A stretch of 64,000 bases of DNA from an uncultured Cohaesibacter sp. GTDB lineage: Bacteria > Pseudomonadota > Alphaproteobacteria > Rhizobiales > Cohaesibacteraceae. Positions within the stretch are counted from its first letter, which is position 1. Each line of letters begins with the position of its first letter. The notes under the pieces are model-generated. The model saw only the letters and a program-made list of their open reading frames with translations, ran no database searches and was not told the DNA's origin. The DNA lies in assembly GCF_963677725.1 (NCBI RefSeq), contig NZ_OY782507.1:868001-932000 (forward strand). Direction: 5' to 3'. The translations under genes were made by a program, and so were the position numbers. Positions 42,462 through 51,670 of this stretch are shown one piece after another.

Positions 42462-43460
42462 ATGACTGTTACATTGAAAGACGTTGCGGCGCGAGCAGGC
42501 GTGAGCCGATCCGCCGTTTCTCGCACCTTTACCGACGGTGCCTCGGTCTCCAGCAAGATGCGTAAGAAAGTGGAGAAGGCCGCCGACGAACTTGGCTATA
42601 GCCCCAATGCGTTGGCTTCGTCCCTGACGACGGGCCGCACCAAGCTTGTGGGCCTTGTCTCCGACAACTTTCGCAACCCGCTCTTTCTAGATGTCTTTGA
42701 TCGCTTCACGCGTGGTCTGCAGGAAAAGGGCCTGAGGCCGTTGTTGGTGAATTTGTCCGAAGAGACGGACCCGCAACATTCGGTTCGCATGATGCGGCAA
42801 TATTCCGTTGATGGTGTTGTGGTTGCCTCTTCCACCCTGTTGCCTGAATTTGCGCAGTCCTTTCGCGATGCTGGCATTCCGGTGGTTCATTCCTTTGGCC
42901 GCCCATCAAGCACCGCGCGGGTGCATGTGGTGGGGATCGACAATATCGAGTGCGGCCGGATGGCAGCCAAAACGCTGGTGGCCAGAGACTACAAAAGGAT
43001 CGGATTTCTCGGCGGACCGGAAAGTGCAACCTCTACGCAGGACCGCTATACTGGTTTCATGAGCGAGATGTCGGCCGTTCCTGAAGTCAAATGCAGCTAT
43101 TCCTTTGCCCGCGCCTATAGCTTTATCGCCGGACGCGAGGAGATGCTGCGGCTCTTGGAAAACTCGCCTGCCGAAGCCTATTTCTGCGGTGATGACGTTT
43201 TGTCGATCGGTGCCTTGTCGGCAATCACTGAGCGCGGGATGAGCGTGCCCGACGATATCGGCCTGATCGGCCTCAATGACATGGAAATGGCGGGTTGGCA
43301 GAATATCGATCTGACAACTATCCACCAGCCGATTTCTCAGATCGTCAACAGCTCGATTGAGCTGATGGCGGCAATGCTGGCTGACCCGGACCGCTATCCG
43401 GAAACCCGGATCTTTCCCTGCTCGATCACTGAGCGCAGCACCTTAAGGCCCCTGCCATAG
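42462..43460 (+). CDS. LacI-family repressor of the inositol genes
   Basis: A 332-residue LacI protein. The helix-turn-helix and hinge are LKDVAARAGVSRSAVSRTFTDGASVSSKMRKKVEKAADELGYSPNALASSLTTGRT (residues 4-59), then a periplasmic-binding-type ligand domain with the family's FCGDDVLSIGALSAI and DDIGLIGLNDMEMAGW segments. AAGGAGG lies before ATG 42462; the longer frame from 42408 is not needed. It converges with the iol operon and has a LacI palindrome upstream. Inositol or an early breakdown product is the probable inducer (inference). Confidence 0.88.
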   Translation: MTVTLKDVAARAGVSRSAVSRTFTDGASVSSKMRKKVEKAADELGYSPNALASSLTTGRTKLVGLVSDNFRNPLFLDVFDRFTRGLQEKGLRPLLVNLSEETDPQHSVRMMRQYSVDGVVVASSTLLPEFAQSFRDAGIPVVHSFGRPSSTARVHVVGIDNIECGRMAAKTLVARDYKRIGFLGGPESATSTQDRYTGFMSEMSAVPEVKCSYSFARAYSFIAGREEMLRLLENSPAEAYFCGDDVLSIGALSAITERGMSVPDDIGLIGLNDMEMAGWQNIDLTTIHQPISQIVNSSIELMAAMLADPDRYPETRIFPCSITERSTLRPLP

Positions 43461-43481
43461 GGCGTGCCCCTTTGGCATCCA

Positions 43482-43536
43482 CCCAATAAACAAAGAGCCT
43501 GCCAGATTAGTGTCTGACAGGCTCTTTGTTATTGGG
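43482..43536. terminator. Bidirectional terminator, lacI and iol operon
   Basis: Arms 43482-43506 and 43513-43536 form an almost complete 24-base stem (CCCAATAaACAAAGAGCCTG and its inverse) with loop TTAGTG. It lies between convergent stops at 43460 and 43553 and has A-rich and T-rich flanks inside the stem on both strands. Confidence 0.85.
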
Positions 43537-43552
43537 TCTTCTGTGTCCTTGA

Positions 43553-44383
43553 TCAGGCTCGTTTGAGTGCTCTGAGAGCCTCGCGGGTGGCCGCTACGAC
43601 CGGGTCATGGGTCTGCTTGAGGATCTGAACGCGATCAAAGCGATCCGGGTCTTGATTGACGGCCTGTCTCAGAGCTGTCCCAAAAGCAAGGCGCAGCTCT
43701 GTGCCAATGTTGAATTTGCAGATTTTTGACAGCCTTGCCAGACGGGTTCGCTGTTCAAGGGGCACGCCGGACCCACCATGGATTACCAAGGGGATGTCCG
43801 TTGCAGCCTCAATCGCACGAACGCGATCTTCATCAAGGCCGCCCGAACGATCTGTCTGCAAATGGACATTGCCAACCGAGATGGCCATGGCGTCTATCTT
43901 GGTTTCGCGGGCAAATTGCGCGGCTTCTTGCGGGTCCGTTCCTGCGGATTGTTCCCCACCGGAATAGCCGACAAAGCCGATCTCGCCTTCACACGACACA
44001 TTGGCAGCATGGGCAAGGGCAGCAATCTCGGCGGTTTCTGCGATATTCTGCTCCAGCGGTTTGCGAGAGCCATCAAACATCACCGATGTAAAGCCACAAT
44101 CAATCGCCTGCTTGCACTCCTCGAAGGTGTAACCATGGTCGAGATGGGCCACAACCGGCACGGTGGCCTGCTCTGCCAGATAGCGGAACATCTTGCCAAG
44201 GATTGGCAAGGGCGTATGCTCGCGGCAAGACGGGCCTGCCTGCAGGATGATCGGGCAATTTTCCGCTTCGGCTGCGGCCACAAAGGCGCGCATGTCCTCC
44301 CAGCCTAGCGTCACAAGGCCAGCGACCGCATAGCCCTGCTCCAAGGCTGGCTGAAGGACATCCTTTAGGGTGACGAGGCTCAT
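43553..44383 (-). CDS. Class II aldolase, IolJ-like
   Basis: A 276-residue class II (zinc) ketose-bisphosphate aldolase. VVAHLDHGYTFEECKQAIDCGFTSVMFDGS (zinc His and catalytic Asp), EGEIGFVGYSGGEQ, SVGNVHLQ and LVIHGGSGV (phosphate and zinc sites) are intact. In inositol breakdown IolJ cleaves 2-deoxy-5-keto-gluconate 6-phosphate to dihydroxyacetone phosphate and malonate semialdehyde; its place after iolD-iolC-iolB supports that. The start overlaps the iolB stop by four bases (ATGA). Confidence 0.87.
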   Translation of the reverse strand: MSLVTLKDVLQPALEQGYAVAGLVTLGWEDMRAFVAAAEAENCPIILQAGPSCREHTPLPILGKMFRYLAEQATVPVVAHLDHGYTFEECKQAIDCGFTSVMFDGSRKPLEQNIAETAEIAALAHAANVSCEGEIGFVGYSGGEQSAGTDPQEAAQFARETKIDAMAISVGNVHLQTDRSGGLDEDRVRAIEAATDIPLVIHGGSGVPLEQRTRLARLSKICKFNIGTELRLAFGTALRQAVNQDPDRFDRVQILKQTHDPVVAATREALRALKRA

Positions 44384-45222
44384 TTGAACTTGGCCACCAT
44401 GTCCATGATCCCGGGGATCGTCTTGAGCTGTTCTGCATGGGTCGGCTGGAAATATTGCTTCAGGGATCGTTGGGACAGACCACCAAGGATCGTGAAGTAA
44501 TACATCTGATAACCCGGTAGGACACAGCAGGGATGATAGCCCTTGTCGATCAGCACCGTGGAGCCATCCATGACGTGATAGGCATCGCCCGGCTCGTTGT
44601 CGACCCGCTGCAGCATTTGCAGCCCGGACCCGTAATTCGGCTTGAAGCGGAAATTATAGGTCTCGTCATGACGGCTTTCGTCGGGCAGACGATCCGTATC
44701 ATGCTTGTGGCTGGGGAAGCCGGACCAACCGCCCTCACCCACCGTGAAAAGCTCACTGACCAGCAGGCGGCCAACCTTGTCGTGATAGTTGGCGCCCAGA
44801 ATATGCTTGATCTTGCGGTGGGTCTTTGTGTCGTCCGAGCCATATTGCACGACATCGAGATCGGCGACACGAACATCGAACGGTTCCAGAACCTTGTCAT
44901 ATTTGGCGCCGGCAATGAAGCATTCGGTCTCATCACTCAGACAGTTGATACGCGCCTTGGCCCCGACCGGAACATAGACCCCTTCGGGGTCACCATCCCA
45001 GACATCGGCTGTTCTTGTCCCGAGCGTGTCGAAGGCTGCTCCTTCGACATCCACATGCACAGTACCGGTGGCCGGTACGATGCAGGTCTCATATCCGGGG
45101 ACGGCATAGTCAAAGACCTCGCCCTTTTTAAGCTTGACGATATTGAAATAATTCAACGGCACCAGATCATGCCCGGCGTCTACGATGGGCTTGTTCTGAT
45201 TGTCGTGGGGAGCAATATGCAT
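44380..45222 (-). CDS. iolB: 5-deoxy-glucuronate isomerase
   Basis: A 280-residue bicupin IolB. GEVFDYAVPGYETCIVPATGTVHVDVEG, GWSGFPSHKHD (metal His), ETYNFRFKPNYGSGLQML and DGSTVLIDKGYHPCCVLPGYQMYYFTIL are the conserved parts. It converts 5-deoxy-glucuronate to 2-deoxy-5-keto-gluconate. GAGGAGGGAC precedes ATG 45222. The upstream extension of the frame to 45327 lies inside iolC and is not used. Confidence 0.94.
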   Translation of the reverse strand: MHIAPHDNQNKPIVDAGHDLVPLNYFNIVKLKKGEVFDYAVPGYETCIVPATGTVHVDVEGAAFDTLGTRTADVWDGDPEGVYVPVGAKARINCLSDETECFIAGAKYDKVLEPFDVRVADLDVVQYGSDDTKTHRKIKHILGANYHDKVGRLLVSELFTVGEGGWSGFPSHKHDTDRLPDESRHDETYNFRFKPNYGSGLQMLQRVDNEPGDAYHVMDGSTVLIDKGYHPCCVLPGYQMYYFTILGGLSQRSLKQYFQPTHAEQLKTIPGIMDMVAKFK

Positions 45223-45235
45223 GGCTCGTCCCTCC

Positions 45236-46219
45236 TCAGGCCTCTGTTGGGCCGGGATGTTCGGAAATGAAAGCTTCAAGTTGCGGCACGGTTGGCATGG
45301 CCGGTGCGCAGCCGGGCTGACTGACAACCATCGATGCGCAGGCCGAGCCTCGCAGCACGGACTCTTTCAACGAAAAACCATTGGCCAAGGATGCCAACAG
45401 GCCCGCCATGAAGCTGTCGCCCGCGCCATTGGGCTTGATGGCCGTGACAGGATAGATGCCGGTGCGGATTTCCTCGCCATCAAACAGGGTAAGCGCGCCT
45501 TCCTGACCCATCTTATAGATGACCAGACGGCCGGGCTTTTGTGCCAACTCGCGGGCCTTGTCCAGACCCTTCTCGATACCGCCAGCCATAAAGCCGAATT
45601 CCTCGTCATTGCCGACGATCATGTCGCTTTGCTCGCCTGCGAGGGAAAGCACTTCGGCAGCAACCTGCGGCGACGGCCAGCTGTATGGACGATAGTCGAT
45701 ATCGAAGATGACCGGAATGCCAGCCTTGCGGGCATTGTCAAAGGCGCGGAAGGTGGCGCTGCGCGATGGCTCGCTTGCGAAGACCGTGCCCGCCGTGATC
45801 AGCGCTCCAAAGGTGGTGTAATCCACCTTGTCCATATCCTCTTCGGTCACCTGAAAATCCACAGCACCATTGCGATAGATGACATTCTGGAAGTCTTCCA
45901 GCACGCTCTCATAGACCGCCAGAGAAATGCGATACTCGCCGCCAACAATGCGGATATTGTCTGTATTGACGCCATAATGTTTCAGCCGGTTGAGGCAGAA
46001 CCGGCCAACGGCATCGTCTGAGACAGAGGTGACAAGGGTTGACCAACTGCCAAGCTTGCAAAGGCCTGCGCAGATATTGGCGGACGAGCCGCCAAGATCT
46101 GCCTTGAATGTATCTGCATGCTCGCTCTTCACCCCGATCGGGTCGGCATACATATCCATTCCCGCCCGGCCAAAGACGCCGAAGCGGTTGGATTTGATTG
46201 CATCAAGAAGGGTTGTCAT
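45236..46219 (-). CDS. iolC: 5-dehydro-2-deoxygluconokinase
   Basis: A 327-residue PfkB-family kinase. GRAGMDMYADPIG (substrate site), LGGSSANICAGLCKLG, and the ATP/anion-hole block AIKPNGAGDSFMAGLLASL (catalytic Asp) are clear. It phosphorylates 2-deoxy-5-keto-gluconate. Many alphaproteobacterial IolC proteins carry a DUF2090 aldolase-like domain fused behind; here the kinase stands alone and a separate class II aldolase follows. AAGGG precedes ATG 46219; a GTG at 46225 overlaps the iolD stop. Confidence 0.93.
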   Translation of the reverse strand: MTTLLDAIKSNRFGVFGRAGMDMYADPIGVKSEHADTFKADLGGSSANICAGLCKLGSWSTLVTSVSDDAVGRFCLNRLKHYGVNTDNIRIVGGEYRISLAVYESVLEDFQNVIYRNGAVDFQVTEEDMDKVDYTTFGALITAGTVFASEPSRSATFRAFDNARKAGIPVIFDIDYRPYSWPSPQVAAEVLSLAGEQSDMIVGNDEEFGFMAGGIEKGLDKARELAQKPGRLVIYKMGQEGALTLFDGEEIRTGIYPVTAIKPNGAGDSFMAGLLASLANGFSLKESVLRGSACASMVVSQPGCAPAMPTVPQLEAFISEHPGPTEA

Positions 46220-46221
46220 CG

Positions 46222-48096
46222 TCACACACCCTTGCGCTGCTTGGGTCGAGCCGATTCCCAGTCTTCATGGGCGGCGCGGACTTTCTCATTGTCGGAGACT
46301 TCCGGCGTACCGCATTCCCACCAGGCATGACCCTGCGTGGTCCAGGCATCGTGGGCTGCGACCTTCATATAGATCACATAGGTCTTGTCCGAAGCCTTGG
46401 CGCGCTTGAAGGCATCGCCGAGTTCTGATGCATCTGCCACCGTTTCGACATTGGCGCCCATAGAGGCGGCATGAGCGGCATAATCCACGTCGAACGGATT
46501 GGGGATGGTTGGCGCATCTTCATAAAGACAGTTGAAGCTTTCCGAGCCGACATTGTTCTGAAGCTTGTTGATGACGGCCCAGCCGCCATTATCGAGCAGC
46601 AGCACGATCAGCTTCTTCTCGGTCAGAACGGAGGAATAGATGTCGGAATTCATCAGCATATAGGCACCGTCGCCGACAAAGACGATGGTTTCCTTGTCTG
46701 GCTCCCGCTCGGCCTGTGCGATGCGCGCGCCCCAGCCACCGGCAATTTCATAGCCCATACAGGAATAGCCGAATTCCACATCGACAGTGCCGATGTCCAG
46801 CGTCTTCCAGTTGGCGGTGACTTCGGCGGGCAAGCCGCCAGAGGCCGTCAGCACACGGTCGCGCGGGTCGCACAATTCGTTGACCACGCCAATGGCCTGA
46901 GCATAGGAATTGGGCTTGTTGCCGCCATAGGAAACATTCTTGGCGACATATTCGTCCCATGTCTTGCGCTCGGCCTGGGCGAAGGACACCCAATCCTGAG
47001 GCGCTATATAATCACCCAAAGCTTCGCCCAGCGCCAACAGCGACAGCTTGGCATCGCCCACGACAGGGGCGGCCATGTGCTTGCCAGCATCAAACCTGGC
47101 GGCATTGATACCAACCAGCTTGGCTTCATGGGCAAAGGCGGTCCAGGACCCGGTGGTAAAGTCTTGCAGGCGGGTGCCAACACAGAGAATGACGTCAGCC
47201 TTCTCGCCGATAATATTGGCCGAGTCCGATCCTGTCACACCGATCGGGCCGATATTGAGCGCATGATCATTGAGCAGATTGGCGCGGCCTGCGATGGTTT
47301 CGACAACCGGGATCTGATGGACTTCAGCAAAGTCGGTCAGCTCCTTGACCGCACCGCTATATTGCACGCCACCACCGGCAATGATCATTGGACGCTCGGC
47401 AGCCTTCAACAGAGCAACCGCGTCGGCAATTTCATAAGCGTCCGGTGCCTGACGGCGAATGCGATGGACCTTCTTCTCAAAGAAGACTTCCGGATAATCA
47501 TAAGCCCAGCCCTGCACATCCTGCGGCAAGCCAAGGAAAGTCGGGCCGCAATCGGCAGGATCAAGCATCGTCGCCAGTGCGGTTGGCAGCGACTGGATGA
47601 TCTGAGCGGGGTGAACGATGCGATCCCAGAAACGGGTGACCGGCTTGAAGGCATCATTGACGCCGATGGTCGGGTCATAGAAATTCTCCATCTGCTGGAG
47701 AACCGGATCAGGCAGCCGGGTGACATAAGCATCACCGCAAAGCATCAACATTGGCAAGCGGTTTGCGTGGGCCAATGCTGCTGACGTGACGAGGTTCGAG
47801 GTGCCCGGCCCTGCGGACGCGGTGCAAAACATGAAACGCTGGCGCAGCCATTGCTTGGCATAGCCAGCAGCCGCAAAGCCCATGCTCTGTTCATTCTGAC
47901 CACGATAGAGTGGCAATTCTTCCTGATAATTGTATAGAGCCTCGCCGAGGCAGGTCACGTTGCCATGACCAAAGATACCGAAACCGCCTCCACAGAGCCG
48001 ATATTCCTGCCCGTCAATCTCAATATACTGATTTACCAACCACTTAACGATAGCTTGAGCCGTCGTGAGGCGGCATGTCCCTTGTGCCTCTGTCAT
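46222..48096 (-). CDS. iolD: 3D-(3,5/4)-trihydroxycyclohexane-1,2-dione hydrolase
   Basis: A 624-residue thiamine-diphosphate enzyme that opens the inositol ring. GGFGIFGHGNVTCLGEAL (N-terminal TPP site), NEQSMGFAAAGYAKQ (cofactor Glu), the central domain with IGPIGVTGSDSANI, and GDGAYMLMNSDIYSSVLTEKKLIVLLLDNGGW (TPP/Mg motif, about residue 473) are all IolD-like. GGGAGG lies eight bases before the ATG. It is the first gene of the minus-strand iolD-iolC-iolB-aldolase operon, divergent from an oxidoreductase gene with a LacI operator in between. Confidence 0.95.
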   Translation of the reverse strand: MTEAQGTCRLTTAQAIVKWLVNQYIEIDGQEYRLCGGGFGIFGHGNVTCLGEALYNYQEELPLYRGQNEQSMGFAAAGYAKQWLRQRFMFCTASAGPGTSNLVTSAALAHANRLPMLMLCGDAYVTRLPDPVLQQMENFYDPTIGVNDAFKPVTRFWDRIVHPAQIIQSLPTALATMLDPADCGPTFLGLPQDVQGWAYDYPEVFFEKKVHRIRRQAPDAYEIADAVALLKAAERPMIIAGGGVQYSGAVKELTDFAEVHQIPVVETIAGRANLLNDHALNIGPIGVTGSDSANIIGEKADVILCVGTRLQDFTTGSWTAFAHEAKLVGINAARFDAGKHMAAPVVGDAKLSLLALGEALGDYIAPQDWVSFAQAERKTWDEYVAKNVSYGGNKPNSYAQAIGVVNELCDPRDRVLTASGGLPAEVTANWKTLDIGTVDVEFGYSCMGYEIAGGWGARIAQAEREPDKETIVFVGDGAYMLMNSDIYSSVLTEKKLIVLLLDNGGWAVINKLQNNVGSESFNCLYEDAPTIPNPFDVDYAAHAASMGANVETVADASELGDAFKRAKASDKTYVIYMKVAAHDAWTTQGHAWWECGTPEVSDNEKVRAAHEDWESARPKQRKGV

Positions 48097-48173
48097 TTAG
48101 GCGCCTCCCTTGGGAAATGCGCGCATCCATATTGAATGCCGCTTGCGAAACATCGTGGCTCATGATACAGATC

Positions 48174-48189
48174 TTGAAACCGATTGCAA
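48174..48189. promoter_or_regulatory. LacI-type operator between iolD and the oxidoreductase gene
   Basis: TTGAAACCGATTGCAA, a near-palindrome with central CG. The identical 16-mer is at 58796-58811. It lies 78 bases before iolD and 29 bases before the divergent gene, so it can control both. Confidence 0.75.
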
Positions 48190-48217
48190 ATAGTATTTCA
48201 ATTTGGGAGGGAATGCT

Positions 48218-49321
48218 GTGACGGACATCGGAATTGGCATGATTGGTGGTGGCTATATGGGCAAGGCTCATTCCGCTGCCTTTGCTGCGGTCGGAACCAT
48301 TTTTGAAACAAGCCTCAAGCCTCGCCTTGAAATGATCTGCTCGGCGTCTGCCGAACGGGCGGAGAGCTATCGACAAGCCTATGGCTACAAGCGAAGCACC
48401 GGGGACTGGCGTGAGCTGGTCAATGACCCGGCAGTAGAGGCCGTGGTCATCGCAGCACCCCAGAGCTTTCATCGCGCCATTGCCGAGGCCGCCTTTGCTG
48501 CGGGCAAGCATGTGATGTGCGAAAAGCCGCTCGGTGCCTCCATTGATGACGCGCTTGCAATGGTAAAAGCGGCAGAATCCAGCGGATTAATCCATCAAAC
48601 GGCCTTTTGCTATGTGCGCTCGCCTGCCACCCAGTTTGCCCGCAAACTGTTGGCCGAGAAAGCCATCGGCGATATTACGTGGTTTCGCGCAGAGCATACG
48701 GAAGATTTTCTGGCTGACGCCAATGATCCGTGGCAATGGCGCTGCACAGGTGCTGCCAACGGCACATTGGGCGACCTGGCGGTGCATTTGTTCAATGGCG
48801 CGCTGGCCTTGATGGGTCCAATTGACAGCCTGATTGCCGAGACAGAAACCATTCACAAAGAGCGCCCAGGCGGCATCGTTGACAATGATGATCAGATCCA
48901 TCTGATGTGTCGTTTCCAATCTGGCGTGATGGGGCATCTTCACTCGTCCCGCGTTGCAACCGGTCGCAAAATGGGTTACGCATACGAGATCCACGGCACT
49001 AAGGGAGCGATCCGTTTTGATCAGGAAGATCAGAATGCTCTTTGGCTTTATCGCATGGAGGGGCCGGAGGAAGAGCGCGGGTTTCGCAAGATCCTAACCG
49101 GCCCTGCGCATCCGGACTATAAGGCCTTTTGCCTCGGCCCTGGTCATGGCACGGGATATAATGACCTGATTGTTATTGAGGCGAAGGATTTCCTTGAGGC
49201 GATCCATTCCGGCCAGCCACGGTTCCCAACCTTTCGGGATGGCTTGGCTGCGGCGCGCGTCGTCGAAGCGGTGACCAAGTCCAACATATCGAGATCTTGG
49301 CAAAGCGTCACACAGGATTAA
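48218..49321 (+). CDS. Gfo/Idh/MocA-family oxidoreductase
   Basis: A 367-residue NAD(P)-dependent oxidoreductase. The Rossmann motif IGMIGGGYMGKAHSAAF is at the N-terminus, CEKPLGAS holds the EKP motif (about residues 96-102), and GTLGDLAVHLFNG gives the catalytic Asp/His. GGGAGGG precedes the GTG at 48218. It may be the inositol or scyllo-inositol dehydrogenase, or act on a related cyclitol; a second member of the family is downstream and iolG itself is at 57539. Confidence 0.85.
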   Translation: MTDIGIGMIGGGYMGKAHSAAFAAVGTIFETSLKPRLEMICSASAERAESYRQAYGYKRSTGDWRELVNDPAVEAVVIAAPQSFHRAIAEAAFAAGKHVMCEKPLGASIDDALAMVKAAESSGLIHQTAFCYVRSPATQFARKLLAEKAIGDITWFRAEHTEDFLADANDPWQWRCTGAANGTLGDLAVHLFNGALALMGPIDSLIAETETIHKERPGGIVDNDDQIHLMCRFQSGVMGHLHSSRVATGRKMGYAYEIHGTKGAIRFDQEDQNALWLYRMEGPEEERGFRKILTGPAHPDYKAFCLGPGHGTGYNDLIVIEAKDFLEAIHSGQPRFPTFRDGLAAARVVEAVTKSNISRSWQSVTQD

Positions 49322-49457
49322 TTCCGACATAAACCCCGGTGGGGCTCGTCCCCGCGGCCAAAGTCCAAAGTCCAATTTTCACCAAAACCGAAGAGCCAAG
49401 TTCCAGGGAGGAGTATGCCTGTCACGGGGCTCTTTTTGTAAGGAGAGGACCATTATC

Positions 49458-50348
49458 ATGGCGATCAAAATAGGCAATGCCCCCTGCTCATGGGGTGTGG
49501 AATTTGCGGACGACCCGCGCAATCCTACATGGCAGAGCGTTCTGAAAGACTGTGCGGATGCAGGCTATAAAGGCATTGAATTGGGGCCGATTGGCTTCAT
49601 GCCCGAAGATCCAGCAACCCTGAAGGCCGAGCTTGACAAAAATGATCTGGAATTGATCGGCGGGGTGATCTTTCGCCCCTTCCATGACGCCAGCAAATGG
49701 GACGAAGTGGTCGACGCCTCCAAGCGCACCTGTGAAGCCTTGGTGGCGCATGGTGCCAAGCATCTGGTGCTGATCGATTCCATCGCGGAAGCCCGTGCGC
49801 CAACCGCAGGTCGTCCCAATGAGGCCGTACAGATGGACGACGCCGAGAGGGAGGGCTTCAAAAACCGTATCACAGAGATCGCCAAAATGGGCCTTGATCA
49901 TGGTCTGATCCCTGAATTGCACCCTCACGCGGGCGGTTTCATGGATTTCGAGCCGGAAGTGGAGCGCATTTTGGCGGAAGTGGATGCGGACAGTCTCAAG
50001 CTTTGCATTGATACCGGGCACTGCACCTATGCGGGCTTTAATCCGGTTGCCTTCATGAAGCGCCATATGGATCGCATCACCTATGTCCATTTCAAGAGCA
50101 CTGATGCCAAGGTGAAAGCTGACGCCATTGCCAATCGCACAGGCTTTTATGACGCTTGCGGGCAAGGCATTTTCTGCAATCTGAGCGAGGGGGAAGTCGA
50201 TTTCCCGGCGGTGCGTGATCTTTTGCTGGAAGCCGGCTTTGAGGGCTGGTGCACCATTGAGCAGGACTGCGACCCCAATCTTGACCCGGATCCGGTCGGC
50301 GACGCACGCAAGAACCGAGAATATCTCGAATCCATCGGCTTTCAATAA
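49458..50348 (+). CDS. iolE: myo-inosose-2 dehydratase
   Basis: A 296-residue TIM-barrel protein of the AP-endonuclease 2/xylose-isomerase-like family. GNAPCSWGVEFADDPRNPTWQSVL and GYKGIELGPIGFMPED at the N-terminus, PELHPHAGGF, CIDTGHCTYAGFNP and YVHFKSTD hold the metal-site Glu, Asp and His residues. It dehydrates 2-keto-myo-inositol to trihydroxycyclohexane-1,2-dione for IolD. AAGGAGAGG precedes the ATG. A possible long-range terminator-like pair (AGAGCC 49392 and GGCTCT 49428 before TTTTT) lies in its leader. Confidence 0.92.
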   Translation: MAIKIGNAPCSWGVEFADDPRNPTWQSVLKDCADAGYKGIELGPIGFMPEDPATLKAELDKNDLELIGGVIFRPFHDASKWDEVVDASKRTCEALVAHGAKHLVLIDSIAEARAPTAGRPNEAVQMDDAEREGFKNRITEIAKMGLDHGLIPELHPHAGGFMDFEPEVERILAEVDADSLKLCIDTGHCTYAGFNPVAFMKRHMDRITYVHFKSTDAKVKADAIANRTGFYDACGQGIFCNLSEGEVDFPAVRDLLLEAGFEGWCTIEQDCDPNLDPDPVGDARKNREYLESIGFQ

Positions 50349-50438
50349 GCCTTACCCAATTGGTCAGGCGACAAGGCTGCCGCCTGACCCGACTTGATGT
50401 TTTGAGGGCATGCCCCTCAAATTCTGGAGGAACTTCTC

Positions 50439-51572
50439 ATGGCTAAACTCAAATGGGGCATGATTGGTGGCGGCGAAGGCAGCCAGATTGGCCCGGCACA
50501 TCGGCTCGGTGCTTTGGCGGACGGGCGATTTGACCTCACCGCTGGCGCCCTTGATCATCGCCCCGAAGAAGGCCGCGCTTACGCGCAACGCCTAGGCATT
50601 GCCGCAGACCGCGCCTATGGCGACTGGAAGGAAATGCTCGAAGGGGAACGCAACCGCGACGACCGGATTGATCTGGTCACCATTGCAACACCCAATTCGA
50701 CCCATTTCGAAATCACCAAGGCGTTTCTTGAAGCAGGCTTTCATGTCTTGTGTGAAAAGCCGATGACGGTGACAGTGGAAGAAGGCGAAGAGATCGTTCG
50801 GCTTGCCGAGAAAAGCGGCAAAATCTGTGCGGTCAATTATTGCTACACCGCCTATCCCATGGTGCGTCAGGCCCGGGCCATGGTAGCCAACGGCGAAATC
50901 GGCAAGGTGCGTCTGGTGGTCACCGAATTCAGCCATGGCCATCACGGCAATGCAGCCGATGCGGACAATCCGCGCGTGCGCTGGCGGTATGACCCGGCTC
51001 TGGCTGGTGTGTCGGGACAATTTGCCGATTGCGGCATTCATGCGCTCAATATGGCCAGCTTCATCTGCAATGACGAGGTGGAGAAGCTCTCCGCCGACTT
51101 TGCCTCCTGCATCGAAAGCCGCGAGTTGGAAGATGATGCGATGGTCAATTTCCGGATGAGCAAAGGCACTGTCGGTCGTCTCTGGACCTCATCGGTCGCA
51201 ATTGGACGCCAGCATGGCTTCACGATTCAGGTGTTCGGTGAAACGGGCGGGTTGAAATGGTTCTCAGAGCAGCCGAACCAGCTATTCTACACCAAGGTTG
51301 GTGGTCGCACCGAGATTATGGAAAAAGGGGAAGCGGGTCTGCATGACGAAGCAAACCGCCTGTCACGGGTGGCGATTGCCCATCCTGAAGGCTTCCCGCT
51401 GGCCGTTGCCAACATCTATTGCGACATAGCCGAGGCCATTTTGGGAGAATCACGCCCCTCCTTGCCGACCGCTGAAGCAGGTGCCCGCTCCATGGCAGCG
51501 GTGCATTATGCGGTTCAGTCCGCCAAACAGGGCGGTGTTTGGCTGGATGCCCGCCCACCAATGTTCCGTTGA
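50439..51572 (+). CDS. Gfo/Idh/MocA-family oxidoreductase (cyclitol dehydrogenase-like)
   Basis: A 377-residue protein with WGMIGGGEGSQIGPAHRLGA (Rossmann motif), HVLCEKPMTVTVEEGE (EKP motif, about residue 106), and SGQFADCGIHALNMA (catalytic Asp and His). The GSQIG insertion is shared by MocA-type and IolW-like dehydrogenases. GGAGG precedes the ATG. It follows iolE by 90 bases on the same strand and ends with a strong terminator. It probably oxidises scyllo-inositol, a rhizopine-like compound or another isomer. Confidence 0.87.
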   Translation: MAKLKWGMIGGGEGSQIGPAHRLGALADGRFDLTAGALDHRPEEGRAYAQRLGIAADRAYGDWKEMLEGERNRDDRIDLVTIATPNSTHFEITKAFLEAGFHVLCEKPMTVTVEEGEEIVRLAEKSGKICAVNYCYTAYPMVRQARAMVANGEIGKVRLVVTEFSHGHHGNAADADNPRVRWRYDPALAGVSGQFADCGIHALNMASFICNDEVEKLSADFASCIESRELEDDAMVNFRMSKGTVGRLWTSSVAIGRQHGFTIQVFGETGGLKWFSEQPNQLFYTKVGGRTEIMEKGEAGLHDEANRLSRVAIAHPEGFPLAVANIYCDIAEAILGESRPSLPTAEAGARSMAAVHYAVQSAKQGGVWLDARPPMFR

Positions 51573-51587
51573 TCGCGCAAATTTGAT

Positions 51588-51625
51588 CTTTGCCCCGGTC
51601 TTGCAAGACCGGGGCAAAGCTTTTT
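51588..51625 (+). terminator. Strong intrinsic terminator
   Basis: CTTTGCCCCGGTC and GACCGGGGCAAAG form a perfect 13-base stem around TTGCAA, then C and five T. It starts 16 bases after the oxidoreductase stop. Confidence 0.92.
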
Positions 51626-51653
51626 CACAGCCCCGCGCGAGCACCCAAATTGA

Positions 51654-51670
51654 TTGAAATCGGTTTTCAA
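51654..51670. promoter_or_regulatory. Operator-like repeat similar to the LacI sites
   Basis: TTGAAATCGGTTTTCAA resembles the inverse of the iol operator (TTGCAATCGGTTTCAA) with one inserted T. It follows a terminator and has no gene start within 880 bases, so its role is unclear. Confidence 0.35.

Noticed and set aside
46471-47784. 437-codon plus-strand frame
   Set aside because: It is antisense to iolD, a full-length recognised enzyme.
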